From Nothophaeocryptopus gaeumannii (lineage: Eukaryota > Ascomycota > Dothideomycetes > Mycosphaerellales > Mycosphaerellaceae), in NCBI GenBank assembly GCA_031771865.1, contig JASISA010000023.1:1116001-1180000 (forward strand): 64,000 nt of DNA. The letters are read 5' to 3'. Below the pieces are notes generated by a model. The model did no database searches. It was not told the DNA's origin and saw only the letters and a program-made list of their open reading frames with translations. Every line of letters starts with the position of its first letter. Position 1 is the first letter of the stretch. Below are positions 34,876 to 46,665 of the stretch, piece by piece. Both the position numbers and the translations under genes were made by a program.

Positions 34876-35819
34876 ATGGTTCAATTTCGTGATCGCAACG
34901 ACGATGCCACGAACTACTGTCAGCTCAGCGTGGGTAGCTCGCCCTCAAAGACGAGAGCAAGCACACAGCGCATTCTGAAGCTGCAAGAGCGTGCGCAACG
35001 TGGTTTAATGCGCTATGACGAGCATAGTGCACGAACGCTCAGAGGCAGGTCACGATTGCTAGCAACATGAGAGTGAACACTAACCAGTGGCAGAGTTCTG
35101 TGAGAGCAGGAACGTGGACCAAATTCTGACAAGCACTACTGGCCAGAAGAAGCGTCAGCTCCCACTTGCCAAGACAGACCTGATTGCGGTCTTGGAGCGT
35201 GCCGATGACGAACAGGTGTTCGATAAGCTGGAAGATCTCCCGGCAGAGCTTCGTGTCCGAATATACGAGCTATACTTCCAAGACTTGGACATCCATGGTA
35301 TGGCAGTCCAGCCTCCAGTCACTCGCGTCTCACGGCTGCTTCGCAAAGAGTCGCTCCCACTGTTCTACAGTACTTGCGCGTTCGTTACCACAGTATCCTG
35401 ATCAAGCAAGCGCCATCTGGATACGTACGGTCGATCTTTTTACAAGTACAAGCCGTACCTGTCCAGGAATGCGCGAATTCTCTTTGAGAACGCGTCCGCT
35501 GTCACTATATCCCGAATCAGGCGCCTCAAAGTCTCTGGGGATCAAAGTCTCTGGGGAGCAATGGGATTACAACCGCAACATGGTGGACTGCACAGTCGAA
35601 TTCAAGCCAGATGGAGCCCACTCTGACTTCGCAACTCCCAGAACGAGTCACAAAGGCCAGCTCCTTCGCGCGGACGTAGTCAATGCACAGAATGCCGCGC
35701 GTGAAGTGATGGAGAAGCGACTGAAGGTCTTTGTGGAGGCGCGGAGGACATCGAATGGTCGTTTCGAATTGAGAGTTGGAGATGACGCGGCAATTGTGGC
35801 GCTATTCCGAGACATTTGA
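34876..35819 (+). pseudogene. LPxELR-family gene, copy C, multiply broken
   Basis: The start MVQFRDRNDDATNYCQL at 34876 leads to LQERAQRGLMRYDEHSARTL and a stop at 35068-35070. The frame resumes as AEFCESRNVDQ at about 35090; a 43-bp intron with a GC donor (GCAGGT...CTAACCAG, 35049-35091) could bridge this but is weak. The core VLERADDEQVFDKLEDLPAELRVRIYELYF and SRLLRKESLPLFY is intact up to a TGA at 35399-35401. The same frame continues (ILFENASAVTISRIRRLKVSG) into a perfect 16-bp tandem duplication at 35526-35557 that shifts the frame. The end (GRFELRVGDDAAIVALFRDI) is then read in the shifted frame to 35819. At least two independent lesions, so a pseudogene. Confidence 0.65.
35526..35557. 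repeat. Perfect 16-bp tandem duplication
   Basis: TCAAAGTCTCTGGGGA occurs twice back to back at 35526-35541 and 35542-35557. Sixteen is not a multiple of three, so the second copy shifts the reading frame of LPxELR copy C; with a single copy the frame runs ...LKVSGEQWDY... continuously. Confidence 0.95.
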
Positions 35820-37931
35820 ACAGGCATAGAGCCTACAACGGTGTGACGCGGTTCCGAGTTGGAGTGTGTCAGGGACATCTCAGAGCATGTGTGGGAGGAA
35901 TATTCGAGGGTTGCTACGCTGTGTTGGCTGAGGAAGTGTGCGCTTGCTATGATGGACATTCGAAGGACCACTGCTCATTATGAGCGATGCTGCAAAGCAA
36001 AAGTTGAAACAATCGAGCGTTTTCGATGTTGATACTTCTCAGTGGACGCGCCGTCGCCTTGAAGTCCATCTTGGAAACATGGTACCGACGAGTAGCATCA
36101 GAGCCTTGTTTGGAGTGTTTGAGCATCCGAAGCACGTTACTCCATAACAGACCCCAGAACGTAAGATATTTACCAAGACAATACGACACGCCTTAAAGCT
36201 GACTGGAAGTGGAGCCCAGACGAGCATTTCTTCCCGGAGCAAGAATTCGGCTTCGCGGTTCGTGTCTACGATGAGTCTTCCGGGGATGGCCGACTGCCTG
36301 TTCGAGTTCGCTTGCGTTCGACATCTGTTTCGTCAGCAACTGGAAGGTAAGCTTATCACCTATGACCATTCAGTATCAATACCAAGATCCGTACCTTGAC
36401 CGCAGATACGAATGCGGGTCATTCAACGAATCGGGAGACGGAAGTTTGTGAAACCGCTGGTCGACACCTTGAACGACTCATCGTAAATAGGTGAGTACGT
36501 GGCCGCTCGTACCTATTTCCTCAGCTCCTCCACCAGTGGAGAATTGCGGGTTCAAGAAGAGGTGTCGTTGAGACAAGGGAATGACAGGATCACGGCTCCC
36601 GGTCTGGCGAGCCTGCATAACTCTGCTGAATAAGGTTCAGCACGTGGTGTTTGATCTTAGCCGAGAACCTTATCGCTGTGCATATGAGGCCAAACCGAGG
36701 GTCCACCTTAAGCTCGCAAAGGTACGAGACGGAGGCGCCTGCTTCGTGTCTCGTTCTGACGACCATGGCACCTTCGGTATGTTTGCGAGGACTGTCCGAG
36801 AGCGCGGTATAGAACAGTGAGCGATGCGAAGATGCTGCACGAGCTGCTCCTGTGAGCCATAGTCATACGGGCTTGCTCACCGGCATGAACAAGGCGAGCA
36901 CAGCAGAGAGCGGAGAACAAGGACCATTGTGAGTCGACATGAGCATTCGTGATCCTGTAAGACGTTTCTCCACCGGTGGAGATGGTGTCGCCGCGCACAC
37001 GAAGAAGCCTGGCATCTGCGCAAACGGCAGCGGAATGTCTTTTGTGAAATCAGGTCCGGGCAGTTGGGTGGTTGGCGACAGCGTGGCCTTCACGCGGGTG
37101 TCGCATGCTGTCGTATGGGATATCTAGCGTATTGCGAAAGCATCCACATCTTGACCAGGGCAACTTCGCTGCGAAGTCTGGGCCAATTCTATGAGATTTG
37201 ACAGGGGATGTAGGGGCGACCGAGAGAGTGAGCACAAATTGTGCAACTCGGAACGGATCTAAGGTTCTGGACGATGCAAGGATATGTTGCCGTGCCGACA
37301 CGGACAAGAACTAGCCGTGGTCTATCCCGATGTCAGTGATCGCTCAAAGCGAGAATATCTGTTCTTCGTATAGACAATCGAGGGAAGCGTATTAAGTACA
37401 GGTGTATTGTATAGGAACCAGACGTTCGAGCGCATGATCTTCATACACTCAAACTCATGCGTTGCCCAAGAAAGCAGGCATGTGCATAACAAACGCTGCA
37501 AGCAGAAGTTGAGGCGTCGGCAGATGTGACGAATTAGGCTTGTCTCTTGGCACTGATGCCCGGATGCTGCCCCTCTTCTTGCCGAGAGCCAATCAGTCCA
37601 CGATATGCATTGTGCCGACTCTGTACTCTGCTACAAGTACTTGTGCTCTTTGTCGTCATGGCTCGGATGGGCCTCGCTATGCAAGCGTATGCTAGTGTGA
37701 GTAGTGCGGAACCGTCGACCGATACAATAAAACCAGTTCGGCAGCCACTGCTAGCGCCTCAAAGGTAGGGACAGCACGCCTATTATTATTCTCATCCAGA
37801 ACCGCCTTCTCGTTTCTGCTTTCCATCTCGCTGGATACTGGGCACTGGACTACATTCCTGGACTTGGGCCAGCCTGCCCTATATACCTTTCAAGAATTTC
37901 TGGACTGGACCTCCAGGTCAACAGTGGCAAC
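35820..37931. other. Gene-poor region upstream of the ABC transporter, 2.1 kb
   Basis: Only short frames on both strands, none with family character. The last few hundred bases before 37932, pyrimidine-rich from about 37790, should hold the transporter promoter and leader. Confidence 0.4.
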
Positions 37932-40900
37932 ATGTCCCTCGTGGGCAACTTTGCCTTCGGCAATTATGACCGGACCGCCGAGCATGCAGGTGCTGGCAAC
38001 GCTGGTACGGGCTTCGTGCGGCGAGCGAGCATGACCGACCAGCATGCGGAGGGTGAGGCACACAGACAAGGCTTCTTCAGGCGACGGTCATCTGCAGCTC
38101 GAAGCGATCTACCGACCAGAGCTCCCAGCCAGCCTGTAGAACAGGATCCGGACGAAGCCCTGCAGGACATTGAGAAGGGCGATGTCGAGAAGGAAGGGCT
38201 CGAGCCTTGTGAGGCGCCTGACACCCCTGAGAGGAAGCTGGAATCGGACTCGGATGGGCAAAGCCAAATGGAGAAGGGGGTAAAACATCTCGCCCGCACT
38301 ATCACCAACTGGAGTCAGGTCCCCTCCAATCCTTTCGAAGCTGGAGATGGCTCAGAGCTCGATCCTTCTTCAGAAAACTTCAGAGCGCGATCATGGGTCA
38401 AGAGCATGATCAAGCTGCACCGCGAGGATGGCCGCACTCCAGAGCGGACAGGTGGCGTGGCGTTCAAGGGCCTCAGCGCTCACGGTTTCGGTTCAGGGAC
38501 GGACTACCAGAAGGACGTCGGCAACATCTGGCTGGAAGGTGTCGGTGTGATGAAGAACCTGCTGGGTCTTGCGAAGCCTCGCAAGATTGAGATCCTTCGT
38601 GATTTTGAGGGTCTCGTCGAGAGCGGAGAGATGCTGGTGGTCCTAGGTCCACCCGGCTCGGGCTGTTCGACATTCCTCAAGACATTGACTGGAGAGGTCC
38701 ACGGATTCGTCGTCGACCAAAACTCCCACCTCAACTACCAGGGCGTTCCGGCTCACGAGATGCACAACTACTTCCGTGGGGAGGCGATTTACACAGCTGA
38801 GGTTGATGTACACTTCCCAATGTTGACTTGCGGCGATACTCTCTACTTCGCCTCGCGCGCAAGAGCACCGAGAATGACACCCGGCGGTGTCAGCAAGGAT
38901 ACCTGGGCGACCCACATGCGAGACGTTGTGATGGCAACATTCGGTATCAGTCACACCATCAACACTCGCGTAGGAAACGACTTTATTCGTGGTGTATCTG
39001 GTGGTGAGCGAAAGCGTGTCTCCATTGCTGAGGCTGCCCTGAGTGGAGCACCTCTGCAAGCATGGGATAACTCTACCCGTGGTCTTGACTCCGCCAACGC
39101 TATCGAATTTTGCAAGACATTACGACTGAGTGCCGATCTAGCTGGCGCCGCGGCTATGGTCGCCATCTACCAAGCACCTCAGGCCGCATATGACCAATTT
39201 GACAAAGCCATCGTGCTGTATGAAGGTCGTCAAATCTTCTTCGGCCGCACTGATGAAGCACGAGCCTACTTCGAGCACATGGGGTTCCAGTGCCCTGATC
39301 GTCAAACTACTGCAGACTTTCTCACAAGTATGACGTCCTCACAAGAGCGTGTTGTCAAGCAAGGTTGGGAAGATAAGGTGCCTCGCACTCCTGACGAGTT
39401 CGCCGAGGTGTGGAAGAACAGCCCTGAGCGCAAGCAACTTCTCAAGGACATCGATGGATATGACAAGCGATTCCCCTTCAAGGGCGAGGCATATCAGCAG
39501 TTTGTCGACAGCCGAAGAGCTCAGCAGGCCAAGCGACAACGCATCAAGTCGCCTTATACACTGTCCTACACTCAGCAAGTCAAGCTCTGTCTTTGGCGTG
39601 GCTTCAGGCGACTGCTCGGTGACCCAGAGCTTACCTACACCCAACTCTTCGGCAACTTCGCGATGGCCCTCATTCTCGGCTCCGTCTTCTACAACCTGTC
39701 AAAGGACACCAACTCCTTCTTCCAGCGTGGAGCTGTTTTGTTCTTCGCCATCTTGATCAACGCTTTCGGATCCGCATTGGAAATTTTGACGCTCTATGCT
39801 CAGCGTCCAATCGTCGAAAAGCACAGCAGATACGCCCTGTATCATCCATCTGCAGAAGCCGTTGCATCAATGTTGACGGATATGCCTTATAAACTCGTGA
39901 ACACCGTTGTCTTCAACATCACACTATACTTCATGGTCAACCTGAAACGGGAGCCAGGCGCATTCTTCTTCTTCGTACTCATCAGCTTCTTCACCACACT
40001 TATGATGAGTATGCTGTTCAGAACTATCGCATCCGTCTCTCGTACCCTATCCCAAGCCATGGCGCCCACCGCGATTCTTATCCTGGCTATTGTCATCTTC
40101 ACAGGATTTGCTATCCCGACGGACTACATGCTCGGGTGGTGCAGATGGATCAATTACATTGACCCCGTGGCCTACAGCTTCGAGTCCCTCATGGTCAACG
40201 AGTTTTCTGGGCAGAACTATAGCTGCAGCTCCTTCGTTCCAACGTATGGTAACTTGGCTGATCAGTCGCAAGTCTGCTCTGCACAAGGTTCCCAGGCCGG
40301 TCTTGGCATCGTGATGGGCACTGAGTATCTGGCAACCGCTTACAAGTACTTTCCATCGCACAGGTGGAGGAACTTTGGTATCCTCGTCGGCTTCATGATC
40401 TTATTCATGTTCTGCTATCTTGCTGCCACTGAGTATATCAGCGCCAAGAAGTCCAAGGGTGAAGTCCTCGTCTTCCAGAGAGGCCACATCCCAGCTGCTT
40501 TGAAAGAGAAGACCCAGGATGAAGAAACTCTCGATACTGGCGACGGCGGCGAGCTCGCCAGGAATGCCAGCTACACTTCCGCCACCCACATTATTCAAAA
40601 ACAGACCGCCATCTTCAGCTGGAAGGACGTCTGCTACGATATCAAGATTAAGGGAGAGCCACGCCGCATTCTCGACCACGTTGACGGATGGGTCAAGCCA
40701 GGAACTCTGACTGCCCTCATGGGTGTCTCTGGAGCTGGTAAGACAACACTTCTCGATGTGCTCGCCACTCGTGTGACAATGGGTGTCATCTCTGGTGACA
40801 TGCTGGTCGACGGTCGCCAACGTGACTCCTCCTTCCAACGCAAAACGGGATACGTACAGCAACAAGATCTTCACTTGTCGACTTCCACAGTCAGAGAAGC

Positions 40901-42548
40901 ACTGAAGTTCAGCGCTCTCCTGCGTCAACCAAAGTCCACACCGCACGCTGAGAAGGTTGCCTACGTCGACGAAGTCATCAAGCTCTTGGACATGCAGGAA
41001 TACGCAGATGCTGTCGTCGGTGTGCCTGGTGAAGGTCTCAACGTTGAGCAGCGCAAGCGTCTGACTATCGGTGTTGAACTCGCTGCCAAGCCTGAGCTCC
41101 TTCTCTTCCTCGACGAGCCTACCTCCGGTCTTGACTCTCAGACATCCTGGGCCATTTGCGATCTGATGGAGAAGCTCAAGAACTCCGGGCAGGCCATTCT
41201 GTGCACCATCCACCAACCTTCTGCTATGCTGTTCCAACGTTTCGATCGTCTACTCTTCCTGGCAAAGGGCGGCAAGACTGTCTATTTTGGCGAGGTCGGA
41301 GAGAACTCAAGCATCCTGTCCAGCTACTTCGAGAGGAACGGAGCGCACGCTTGCCCGAAAGACGCCAACCCTGCTGAATGGATGTTGGAGGTCATTGGTG
41401 CTGCACCGGGTTCACACACCGACATCGACTGGCATCAAACGTGGCGAGACAGCCCTGAGTACAAAGCAACGCAGGATCATCTGGAATACCTCAAGACGAC
41501 TCGCGCCGCAGAGGTCAAGCCTGCCACCGACCCGAACGACAAGGACAGCTACCGCGAGTTCGCCGCACCATTCGCTGTTCAACAGTGGGAGGTCACCAAG
41601 CGTGTCTTCCAACAGTACTGGAGAACACCATCCTACATCTACTCCAAGATCGCGCTATGTCTCTTCTCGGCACTCTTCATCGGCTTCATCTTCTACAAGG
41701 CGCCCGTCACGCACCAAGGCCTACAGAACCAAATGTTCTCGATCTTCATGGTCTTTACAATTTTCGGACAGCTCGTTCAGCAGATCATGCCTCACTTCGT
41801 CACGCAGCGCTCTTTGTACGAGGTACGTGAGCGCCCGTCAAAGACCTACAGCTGGCAGTCTTTCATGATCAGTAACATCCTCGTTGAGCTACCCTGGAAT
41901 AGCTTCATGGCTGTAATCATGTTCTTCTGCTACTACTACCCCGTCGGCCTCTACAACAACGCCGGTGCAGATCTCCACGAACGCGGCGCCCTCTTTTTCC
42001 TCTTCATGTTGGAGTTCCTGCTCTTTACCTCCACCTTCACAAACATGGTCATCGCCGGTATGGACAGCGCCGAGACGGGAGGTAACATCGCCAATTTGAT
42101 GTTCTCGCTCTGTCTGATCTTCTGTGGTGTCCTCGCTACACCGGATAGCTTACCTAGTTTCTGGATCTTTATGTACCGCGTCTCACCATTCACGTACCTC
42201 ATCGGCGGCTTCTTATCAACCGGTCTCGCCAACACCCGTGTCACTTGCGCGTCGAATGAGTATGTCACTCTGCAGCCGGAGGGGAGTCAGACTTGCATAC
42301 AATATATGCAGCGGTACATCGATGAGCTTGGCGGGTATCTGGACAATCCCAACGATACTTCAAATTGCAATTACTGCACGTACGATGACTCAAACGTCTT
42401 CTTAGCGAGCGTCAGCATCTCCTACGCCGACAGGTGGCGGAATTTTGGGATTCTGTGGGCGTTTATTATTTTTAATACTGTTATGGCGATTGTGTTTTAT
42501 TGGCTTGTGAGAGTGCCCAAGAATAAGGGTAAGAAGAAGCAAGAGTAA
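37932..42548 (+). CDS. Pleiotropic drug resistance-type ABC transporter (ABCG, full size)
   Basis: Plasma-membrane exporter of the fungal PDR class, (NBD-TMD)x2, 1538 residues in one exon. NBD1: Walker [18 protein letters not shown] near residue 238 (Cys instead of Lys, the normal PDR degeneracy), signature [10 protein letters not shown] near 355, degenerate Walker [15 protein letters not shown]1 follows with many helices and a Cys-containing loop (NYSCSSFVP). NBD2: Walker [12 protein letters not shown] near 930, degenerate signature [12 protein letters not shown] near 1035, Walker [15 protein letters not shown] near 1057; then TMD2 ending [18 protein letters not shown]-terminal 130 residues are acidic and Ser-rich with the PDR pattern [16 protein letters not shown]. 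Substrates cannot be told. It is intact although both flanks are decayed. Confidence 0.96.
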   Translation: MSLVGNFAFGNYDRTAEHAGAGNAGTGFVRRASMTDQHAEGEAHRQGFFRRRSSAARSDLPTRAPSQPVEQDPDEALQDIEKGDVEKEGLEPCEAPDTPERKLESDSDGQSQMEKGVKHLARTITNWSQVPSNPFEAGDGSELDPSSENFRARSWVKSMIKLHREDGRTPERTGGVAFKGLSAHGFGSGTDYQKDVGNIWLEGVGVMKNLLGLAKPRKIEILRDFEGLVESGEMLVVLGPPGSGCSTFLKTLTGEVHGFVVDQNSHLNYQGVPAHEMHNYFRGEAIYTAEVDVHFPMLTCGDTLYFASRARAPRMTPGGVSKDTWATHMRDVVMATFGISHTINTRVGNDFIRGVSGGERKRVSIAEAALSGAPLQAWDNSTRGLDSANAIEFCKTLRLSADLAGAAAMVAIYQAPQAAYDQFDKAIVLYEGRQIFFGRTDEARAYFEHMGFQCPDRQTTADFLTSMTSSQERVVKQGWEDKVPRTPDEFAEVWKNSPERKQLLKDIDGYDKRFPFKGEAYQQFVDSRRAQQAKRQRIKSPYTLSYTQQVKLCLWRGFRRLLGDPELTYTQLFGNFAMALILGSVFYNLSKDTNSFFQRGAVLFFAILINAFGSALEILTLYAQRPIVEKHSRYALYHPSAEAVASMLTDMPYKLVNTVVFNITLYFMVNLKREPGAFFFFVLISFFTTLMMSMLFRTIASVSRTLSQAMAPTAILILAIVIFTGFAIPTDYMLGWCRWINYIDPVAYSFESLMVNEFSGQNYSCSSFVPTYGNLADQSQVCSAQGSQAGLGIVMGTEYLATAYKYFPSHRWRNFGILVGFMILFMFCYLAATEYISAKKSKGEVLVFQRGHIPAALKEKTQDEETLDTGDGGELARNASYTSATHIIQKQTAIFSWKDVCYDIKIKGEPRRILDHVDGWVKPGTLTALMGVSGAGKTTLLDVLATRVTMGVISGDMLVDGRQRDSSFQRKTGYVQQQDLHLSTSTVREALKFSALLRQPKSTPHAEKVAYVDEVIKLLDMQEYADAVVGVPGEGLNVEQRKRLTIGVELAAKPELLLFLDEPTSGLDSQTSWAICDLMEKLKNSGQAILCTIHQPSAMLFQRFDRLLFLAKGGKTVYFGEVGENSSILSSYFERNGAHACPKDANPAEWMLEVIGAAPGSHTDIDWHQTWRDSPEYKATQDHLEYLKTTRAAEVKPATDPNDKDSYREFAAPFAVQQWEVTKRVFQQYWRTPSYIYSKIALCLFSALFIGFIFYKAPVTHQGLQNQMFSIFMVFTIFGQLVQQIMPHFVTQRSLYEVRERPSKTYSWQSFMISNILVELPWNSFMAVIMFFCYYYPVGLYNNAGADLHERGALFFLFMLEFLLFTSTFTNMVIAGMDSAETGGNIANLMFSLCLIFCGVLATPDSLPSFWIFMYRVSPFTYLIGGFLSTGLANTRVTCASNEYVTLQPEGSQTCIQYMQRYIDELGGYLDNPNDTSNCNYCTYDDSNVFLASVSISYADRWRNFGILWAFIIFNTVMAIVFYWLVRVPKNKGKKKQE

Positions 42549-43072
42549 GGAAAGAAGAGGGTTATTTGCCTGGGGTTTTGAGAGATGGATAGGTGTTCAT
42601 TGCATTGCGGGAGGAAAAGCGACGATCAGATGAACTTAGAACTGAGATGGGCTATTGGGAAGAGTGTTGTACAGATGATACTCCTTATACGCTCTGTAGA
42701 TTCCCCCTGGCTCTGGCTATATGAGAGCCGCAGATAGAATTTGATTGTAATATTGTCTTCGATGAAGTCTCATAATGCACCTGATGTTCGCGTCCGCCAC
42801 TCACGCCTTGCGCTGTTATTTTAGAGTGCAGAAGGGTCGGTAAGGATTTTCGAGAGATTCTGAATACTACTACCGCTCGAATCCGCTCACGTTCAGCTTG
42901 ATCCTTTCTCAACATTGCTTTGCTGCACCGCCAAACCTAACTTCTCTGCACACTAGAACAGATCCTCCCAGGCATCAACATTGCACCACCGATTTCACGC
43001 CCGAGTCCAATTCCAACCGGCTCTCATTCTTTCCCTCACATCTGCAGCCCCCCAACCTCTGACCCTCCCACA
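42549..43072. other. Intergenic
   Basis: About 520 bp, 3' flank of the transporter and leader of LPxELR copy D. Nothing else seen. Confidence 0.3.
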
Positions 43073-43939
43073 ATGCCCCAAATCCGCTCGACCTACAACC
43101 CAACTCCCACAAACTACTGGCACATCTACAACGGATCAGGCAACACTTGTCCCGAAATCCGCGAAGGTCTCGACGCACTCGGCTTCGCATACGACGACTC
43201 TGCCAATTTAGAACGTTTACAGGAGTGTGTGAGTCGAATGAATCGGGGACTTGTATCGTATGAAGGAAGGAGTGGGGAAGAGTTGAAGGAGTTTCTTAGG
43301 AGGCGGGGAATACATGTGCGGGATGGTATGGAGGAAGGAGACGAGAGCAGGGAGTTAGTGAGGCTGCTAGAAGAAGCAGACGACTCTCGAACGTTTATCT
43401 ACTTCCTAGCCTTGCCGCCGGAGCTTCGCGAGCTCATCTACACGCACCACTTCGCTTCGCTGCCAGAGCTTGATGTGCCCGTGATCCCGCCTCCGATTGT
43501 GCAATCATCCCGTCTCCTCCGCAAAGAAGCGCTTCCGCTGTTTTATCAAACCTACACCGTCACTTTCAGTTTCTTCGAGAACTTCAGGCTTGCTGGTCGG
43601 ACAGAGCCCAATTATGTCAAGATGAATGAGGGGACGAAGAGCTTCTTTGAACATGCGCCGGAGGAGTCGGTGAGAGAGATGAGGAGGTTTGATGTCATGT
43701 GGCAGGGGAGCAAGGGGAGAAACTTCATTTGGGAGATTAGGTTGATGGAAGAGGGAGGAAGGTTTGAGATTTGGTGGAGGGACATTGCAGGGGAAGGGGA
43801 TAGTGAGATTGGGAGGACGATTGGACGTGATTTGAGGAAATTGATCCGAGGGTTGGTGGTAGTCGACGGGAGGAGGAGGCTGAGATCGGAGGATGGAGAG
43901 GCTTTGAGGAAGATGTTCGAGGAGTATGTGGTCATGTGA
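43073..43939 (+). CDS. LPxELR-family (F-box/2EXR-like) protein, copy D, intact
   Basis: 288 residues, single exon, starts MPQIRSTYNPTPTNYWHIY. Motif order as in copy B: RLQECVSRMNRGLVSYEGRSGEELKEF, RLLEEADDSRTFIYFLALPPELRELIYTHHF, IPPPIVQSSRLLRKEALPLFYQ, then FFEHAPEESVREMRRFDV and a closing RLRSEDGEALRKMFEEY. The conserved N-terminal NYW and RG-L-YE motifs show it belongs to the same lineage-specific family as copies A-C rather than being a general F-box protein. Function unknown. Overlapping minus-strand frames are shadows. Confidence 0.65.
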   Translation: MPQIRSTYNPTPTNYWHIYNGSGNTCPEIREGLDALGFAYDDSANLERLQECVSRMNRGLVSYEGRSGEELKEFLRRRGIHVRDGMEEGDESRELVRLLEEADDSRTFIYFLALPPELRELIYTHHFASLPELDVPVIPPPIVQSSRLLRKEALPLFYQTYTVTFSFFENFRLAGRTEPNYVKMNEGTKSFFEHAPEESVREMRRFDVMWQGSKGRNFIWEIRLMEEGGRFEIWWRDIAGEGDSEIGRTIGRDLRKLIRGLVVVDGRRRLRSEDGEALRKMFEEYVVM

Positions 43940-44172
43940 GGCTGTTTGGATTGCAAGCTCCTGGAGGCATGTGTACTCCCGTATGTTCGTCTTTGATTTC
44001 CGTATGACCGATGTTGACATAGCACATCGATCCCAATTTCCAAACTGCACCATTTCGATCTTCCTTGCCTTCTCTCGTACTTGGTACATGCCCACGCTCG
44101 AACTATGACATCCCTCCTCTCGTTAGCAAGACATCGCCTCGTACATCTTCCCAATAAAGCCCCTGTAAGCGT

Positions 44173-44893
44173 CTACACATCCTTCAGTAGTAATCCCTTC
44201 TGCGCAAGGTCACAAAGAATCCTCATGACATCGCTCTGCAAAGCCGAAAGCTCTGCCAGTGGTATGGCTGGTGCATTCCGCCGTCGCATCCGTTGAGGCG
44301 CCATATCCTCCACAATATTCCCAGCCTTGTCTCCTCGCGCTAAGTCGATGTCCCGCGATCCCTTGTAGCTCTCTCGTCCAATGTCGATCGTTGCTGAGAC
44401 TCGGAAGCGCCGTAGCAATTTCAGGTGATGAGGCGGAATCAGGTTGACAAAGTTCTTGAAGGATGGGTCCGTGAAGTCTCTGACGGGATAGAAAGAGACG
44501 GGTACGAGGAAGCGGTAGCGTCCATAGAAGAGCGGTGCAACCTCAGAGCGTAGTTGACGTGAGACTTGAGTGAGAGGTGGAGCCAGCTCCGACAGGGAGC
44601 GTGTCGGTATACCGGTCGAATATGCGTCTTCGTAGCTCAGCCGGAAGATCGAGCAATTTCGTAAATGTTGCCTCTTCGTCTGCAGCCTCCACAAGTTTGA
44701 GAAGGTCATCTCTTGGCGTGTCATTATTCACATCAGGGAGAATGCGTCGATTGAAGCAATTTCGGCGGAGTTCGCGGTCGGTGCAGTAATAGTAATAGAG
44801 GAGGTCACGGCAGGCACGGAGACCTAAGTACTCGATTCTGTTCGGGGTTTGTGAATTCTTTGAGTCGTAGGCGAACGAGCTCCGCGACATCAT
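44173..44893 (-). pseudogene. LPxELR-family gene, copy E, frameshifted
   Basis: Start taken at the ATG at 44893 or just upstream. The first half reads LGLRACRDLLYYYYCTDRELRR..., VEAADEEATFTKLLDLPAELRRRIFDRYTDTLP, and then runs to a TGA in that frame. The second half (ELAPPLTQVSRQLRSEVAPLFYGRYRF through to VMRILCDLAQKGLLLKD, stop at 44173) is in the neighbouring frame. The switch sits at about 44588-44600 and is a one-base net change; no intron sites. If the frame were continuous it would be a normal family member of about 240 residues. Confidence 0.6.
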
Positions 44894-44977
44894 TGTCGAA
44901 TACGTCTTCACCTCCCGCGGCGCAGTCTGCACTCAGGAATCCGGCTTCCAAGCTCGCCGCTCGGCCCTCCTCGCGAC

Positions 44978-45470
44978 GTGTCAGTGAACACCTTCCAAGC
45001 CAAAACGCTCTTCACGATCTGGCCGGACTTGCAACTAACCTCCCCTTCTCGTTCAGGCCATCAACTCCGCGCCGAAGCCATTCTCCCGTACTACCGACAC
45101 ACAACCTTTCTCACCTCCTGGACCCCTCCCGCCCATCGCGCGCATCGCGCCCATCTCGCCTTTCCCCACCAGATCGACCCGATCGACTCTCTTACTTCGC
45201 TGGCTATACACCGTCCCGCTCGAGTTGCACGCCGAGATTCGACAAATTCGAGTGATGAATGAGTGGAGAATTCACAAAGACTGTGAGCAGGATGTGAGGA
45301 TTGCGGCGGAGGTTCTGTGAACGCTGAGGGATGAGGTGAATGCAGGGTGGATGGGGTTGGGGAGAGGGGTGTTGAGGGCTCGCGTGAGGATTGGTTGGAG
45401 GGCGAGGAGGGCTGAAGAGAATGCGTGGCGGGTCACGGAGAATGGCTTGGTTGATGCTCGTTGTCTGTGA
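44978..45470 (+). pseudogene. Relic of an F-box/2EXR-like gene
   Basis: Coding-like blocks in changing plus-strand frames: SGHQLRAEAILPYYRHTTF (matches the SRQLRxEAxPxFYxxTTF motif of the family), then in another frame LLRWLYTVPLELHAEIRQI and RVMNEWRIHKDCEQDVRIA, a TGA, and a continuing block VRIGWRARRAEENAW to 45470. The LPxELR start motif is not found. Head to head with copy E. Inferred from motif style only. Confidence 0.35.
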
Positions 45471-45739
45471 GCGAGATGGTAGAGAAGGGAGGGTTGAAGT
45501 TGGATAGACAGTGCGTGGCTCTGTTGTAACATGATGAACAGCGAGGTATTGCTCAGTTTGCATGAAGAGGTACTTTACTTTTGCCATTGCGCAACGTAAA
45601 ACAATCCGCAGCCGTGCGCATTTCATTGCAGCGCTATCAAAGCTGTTGTGGTCCCACCATCCCATGTAGAACGCCATGCTCCTCACTAGTATCATGTCAC
45701 ATCTTGCTTTTGTCCTTGTCGATACCCAATCGTCAATGC

Positions 45740-46319
45740 TTACGCAGCATCCTCGACGACGGTGGTCTGGAGACCCTTGGGGTCCTTGACGTTGACAGCC
45801 TGGACGTAGGAGTAGAGTTTCTCCTTGGCGCCCTCCTCGTCGTTACGCTTACGGCTGACGCGGACGCGGAGGCGGAAGGGCACACCCTTGATGCCGGATT
45901 CCCAGACCTTCTTGTTCAACTGGGGGTCGAGGCGGACATCGGAGGTACCCTGGAAATATAACAATTAGCAATCGTCCAGCGCGAAATCCGCAGAGTCTAC
46001 GCGATGGGTAAAAATTGTGTCCACATACCATAGCCTTCTCAGCAAAGCTGCGGATCTCCTTGATGGCGCGAGGAGCCCGCTTCTTGAAGCTGACGCCGTG
46101 GACCTTTACCACATTGTTAGATATCACACTCTTGTCTTCAGTCTTCCGTCCGATGCTCAATGTCCCTATGCGGGAACATTGAACCATCCGTGGACTTCAT
46201 CAAACTGAACGTACTCTCTTGTGCAGGTGGATGGTGTATTCGCGGGCGACGACGTCCTCGATGGCGGAACGACCGGTCTTGCCGCCGGCGGGCTTCTTGG
46301 TCTGGGTCTTGCTCGACAT
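45740..46319 (-). CDS. RPL31: 60S ribosomal protein L31, 3 exons
   Basis: Component of the large ribosomal subunit near the exit tunnel. Exons 46215-46319, 46029-46103 and 45740-45949; introns 46104-46214 (111 bp) and 45950-46028 (79 bp), both phase 0; 129 residues. The N-terminal region reads [20 protein letters not shown], the middle exon [20 protein letters not shown], and the last exon holds [20 protein letters not shown] followed by [16 protein letters not shown] and the [10 protein letters not shown] motif. All conserved family residues are present and the splice joins give no gaps. The longer introns near the 5' end are usual for fungal ribosomal-protein genes. Confidence 0.96.
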
Positions 46320-46665
46320 TGCGACGGTGGACGTAGGAAGAAGCGGTGGTGGTGGTGATGTTCGCTGGGCGTAATATTCTTCTCAAAACGACAACGAGCT
46401 CGCAGCAAAAGTTCGGCTGGCAAATTGAAGTGAGCTGGTGTGTGAGCTCTTGGCACGGGTTGGGCCGCTAAATCCAAACTCTAAATTATCGACTCAAGGC
46501 GGATCATCCCTTCACTTTCGCTTCCAGATCCCAGCCGCGACGAGATTACTCCCAGACACACGCCTGTGAACATCTGACGCGCCCGAAAACCTAGGAAGAA
46601 AACGGTACACTCACTCACTAATACCCACACATACTGCACCAACCCACCATGCGATAGCCCTTCAA
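46320..46665. promoter_or_regulatory. Divergent promoter, RPL31 and mitochondrial PP2C
   Basis: Only 346 bp separates the two starts, so the promoters must overlap or abut. No specific ribosomal-protein promoter motif identified with confidence. Confidence 0.4.

Noticed and set aside
34876..35819. LPxELR copy C as a functional gene using a GC-AG intron at 35049-35091
   Set aside because: The intron would fix only the first break; the TGA at 35399 and the 16-bp duplication remain.
43505..44154. Long minus-strand frames opposite LPxELR copy D
   Set aside because: They are shadows of a gene with strong family motifs on the plus strand; their own translations are low complexity.
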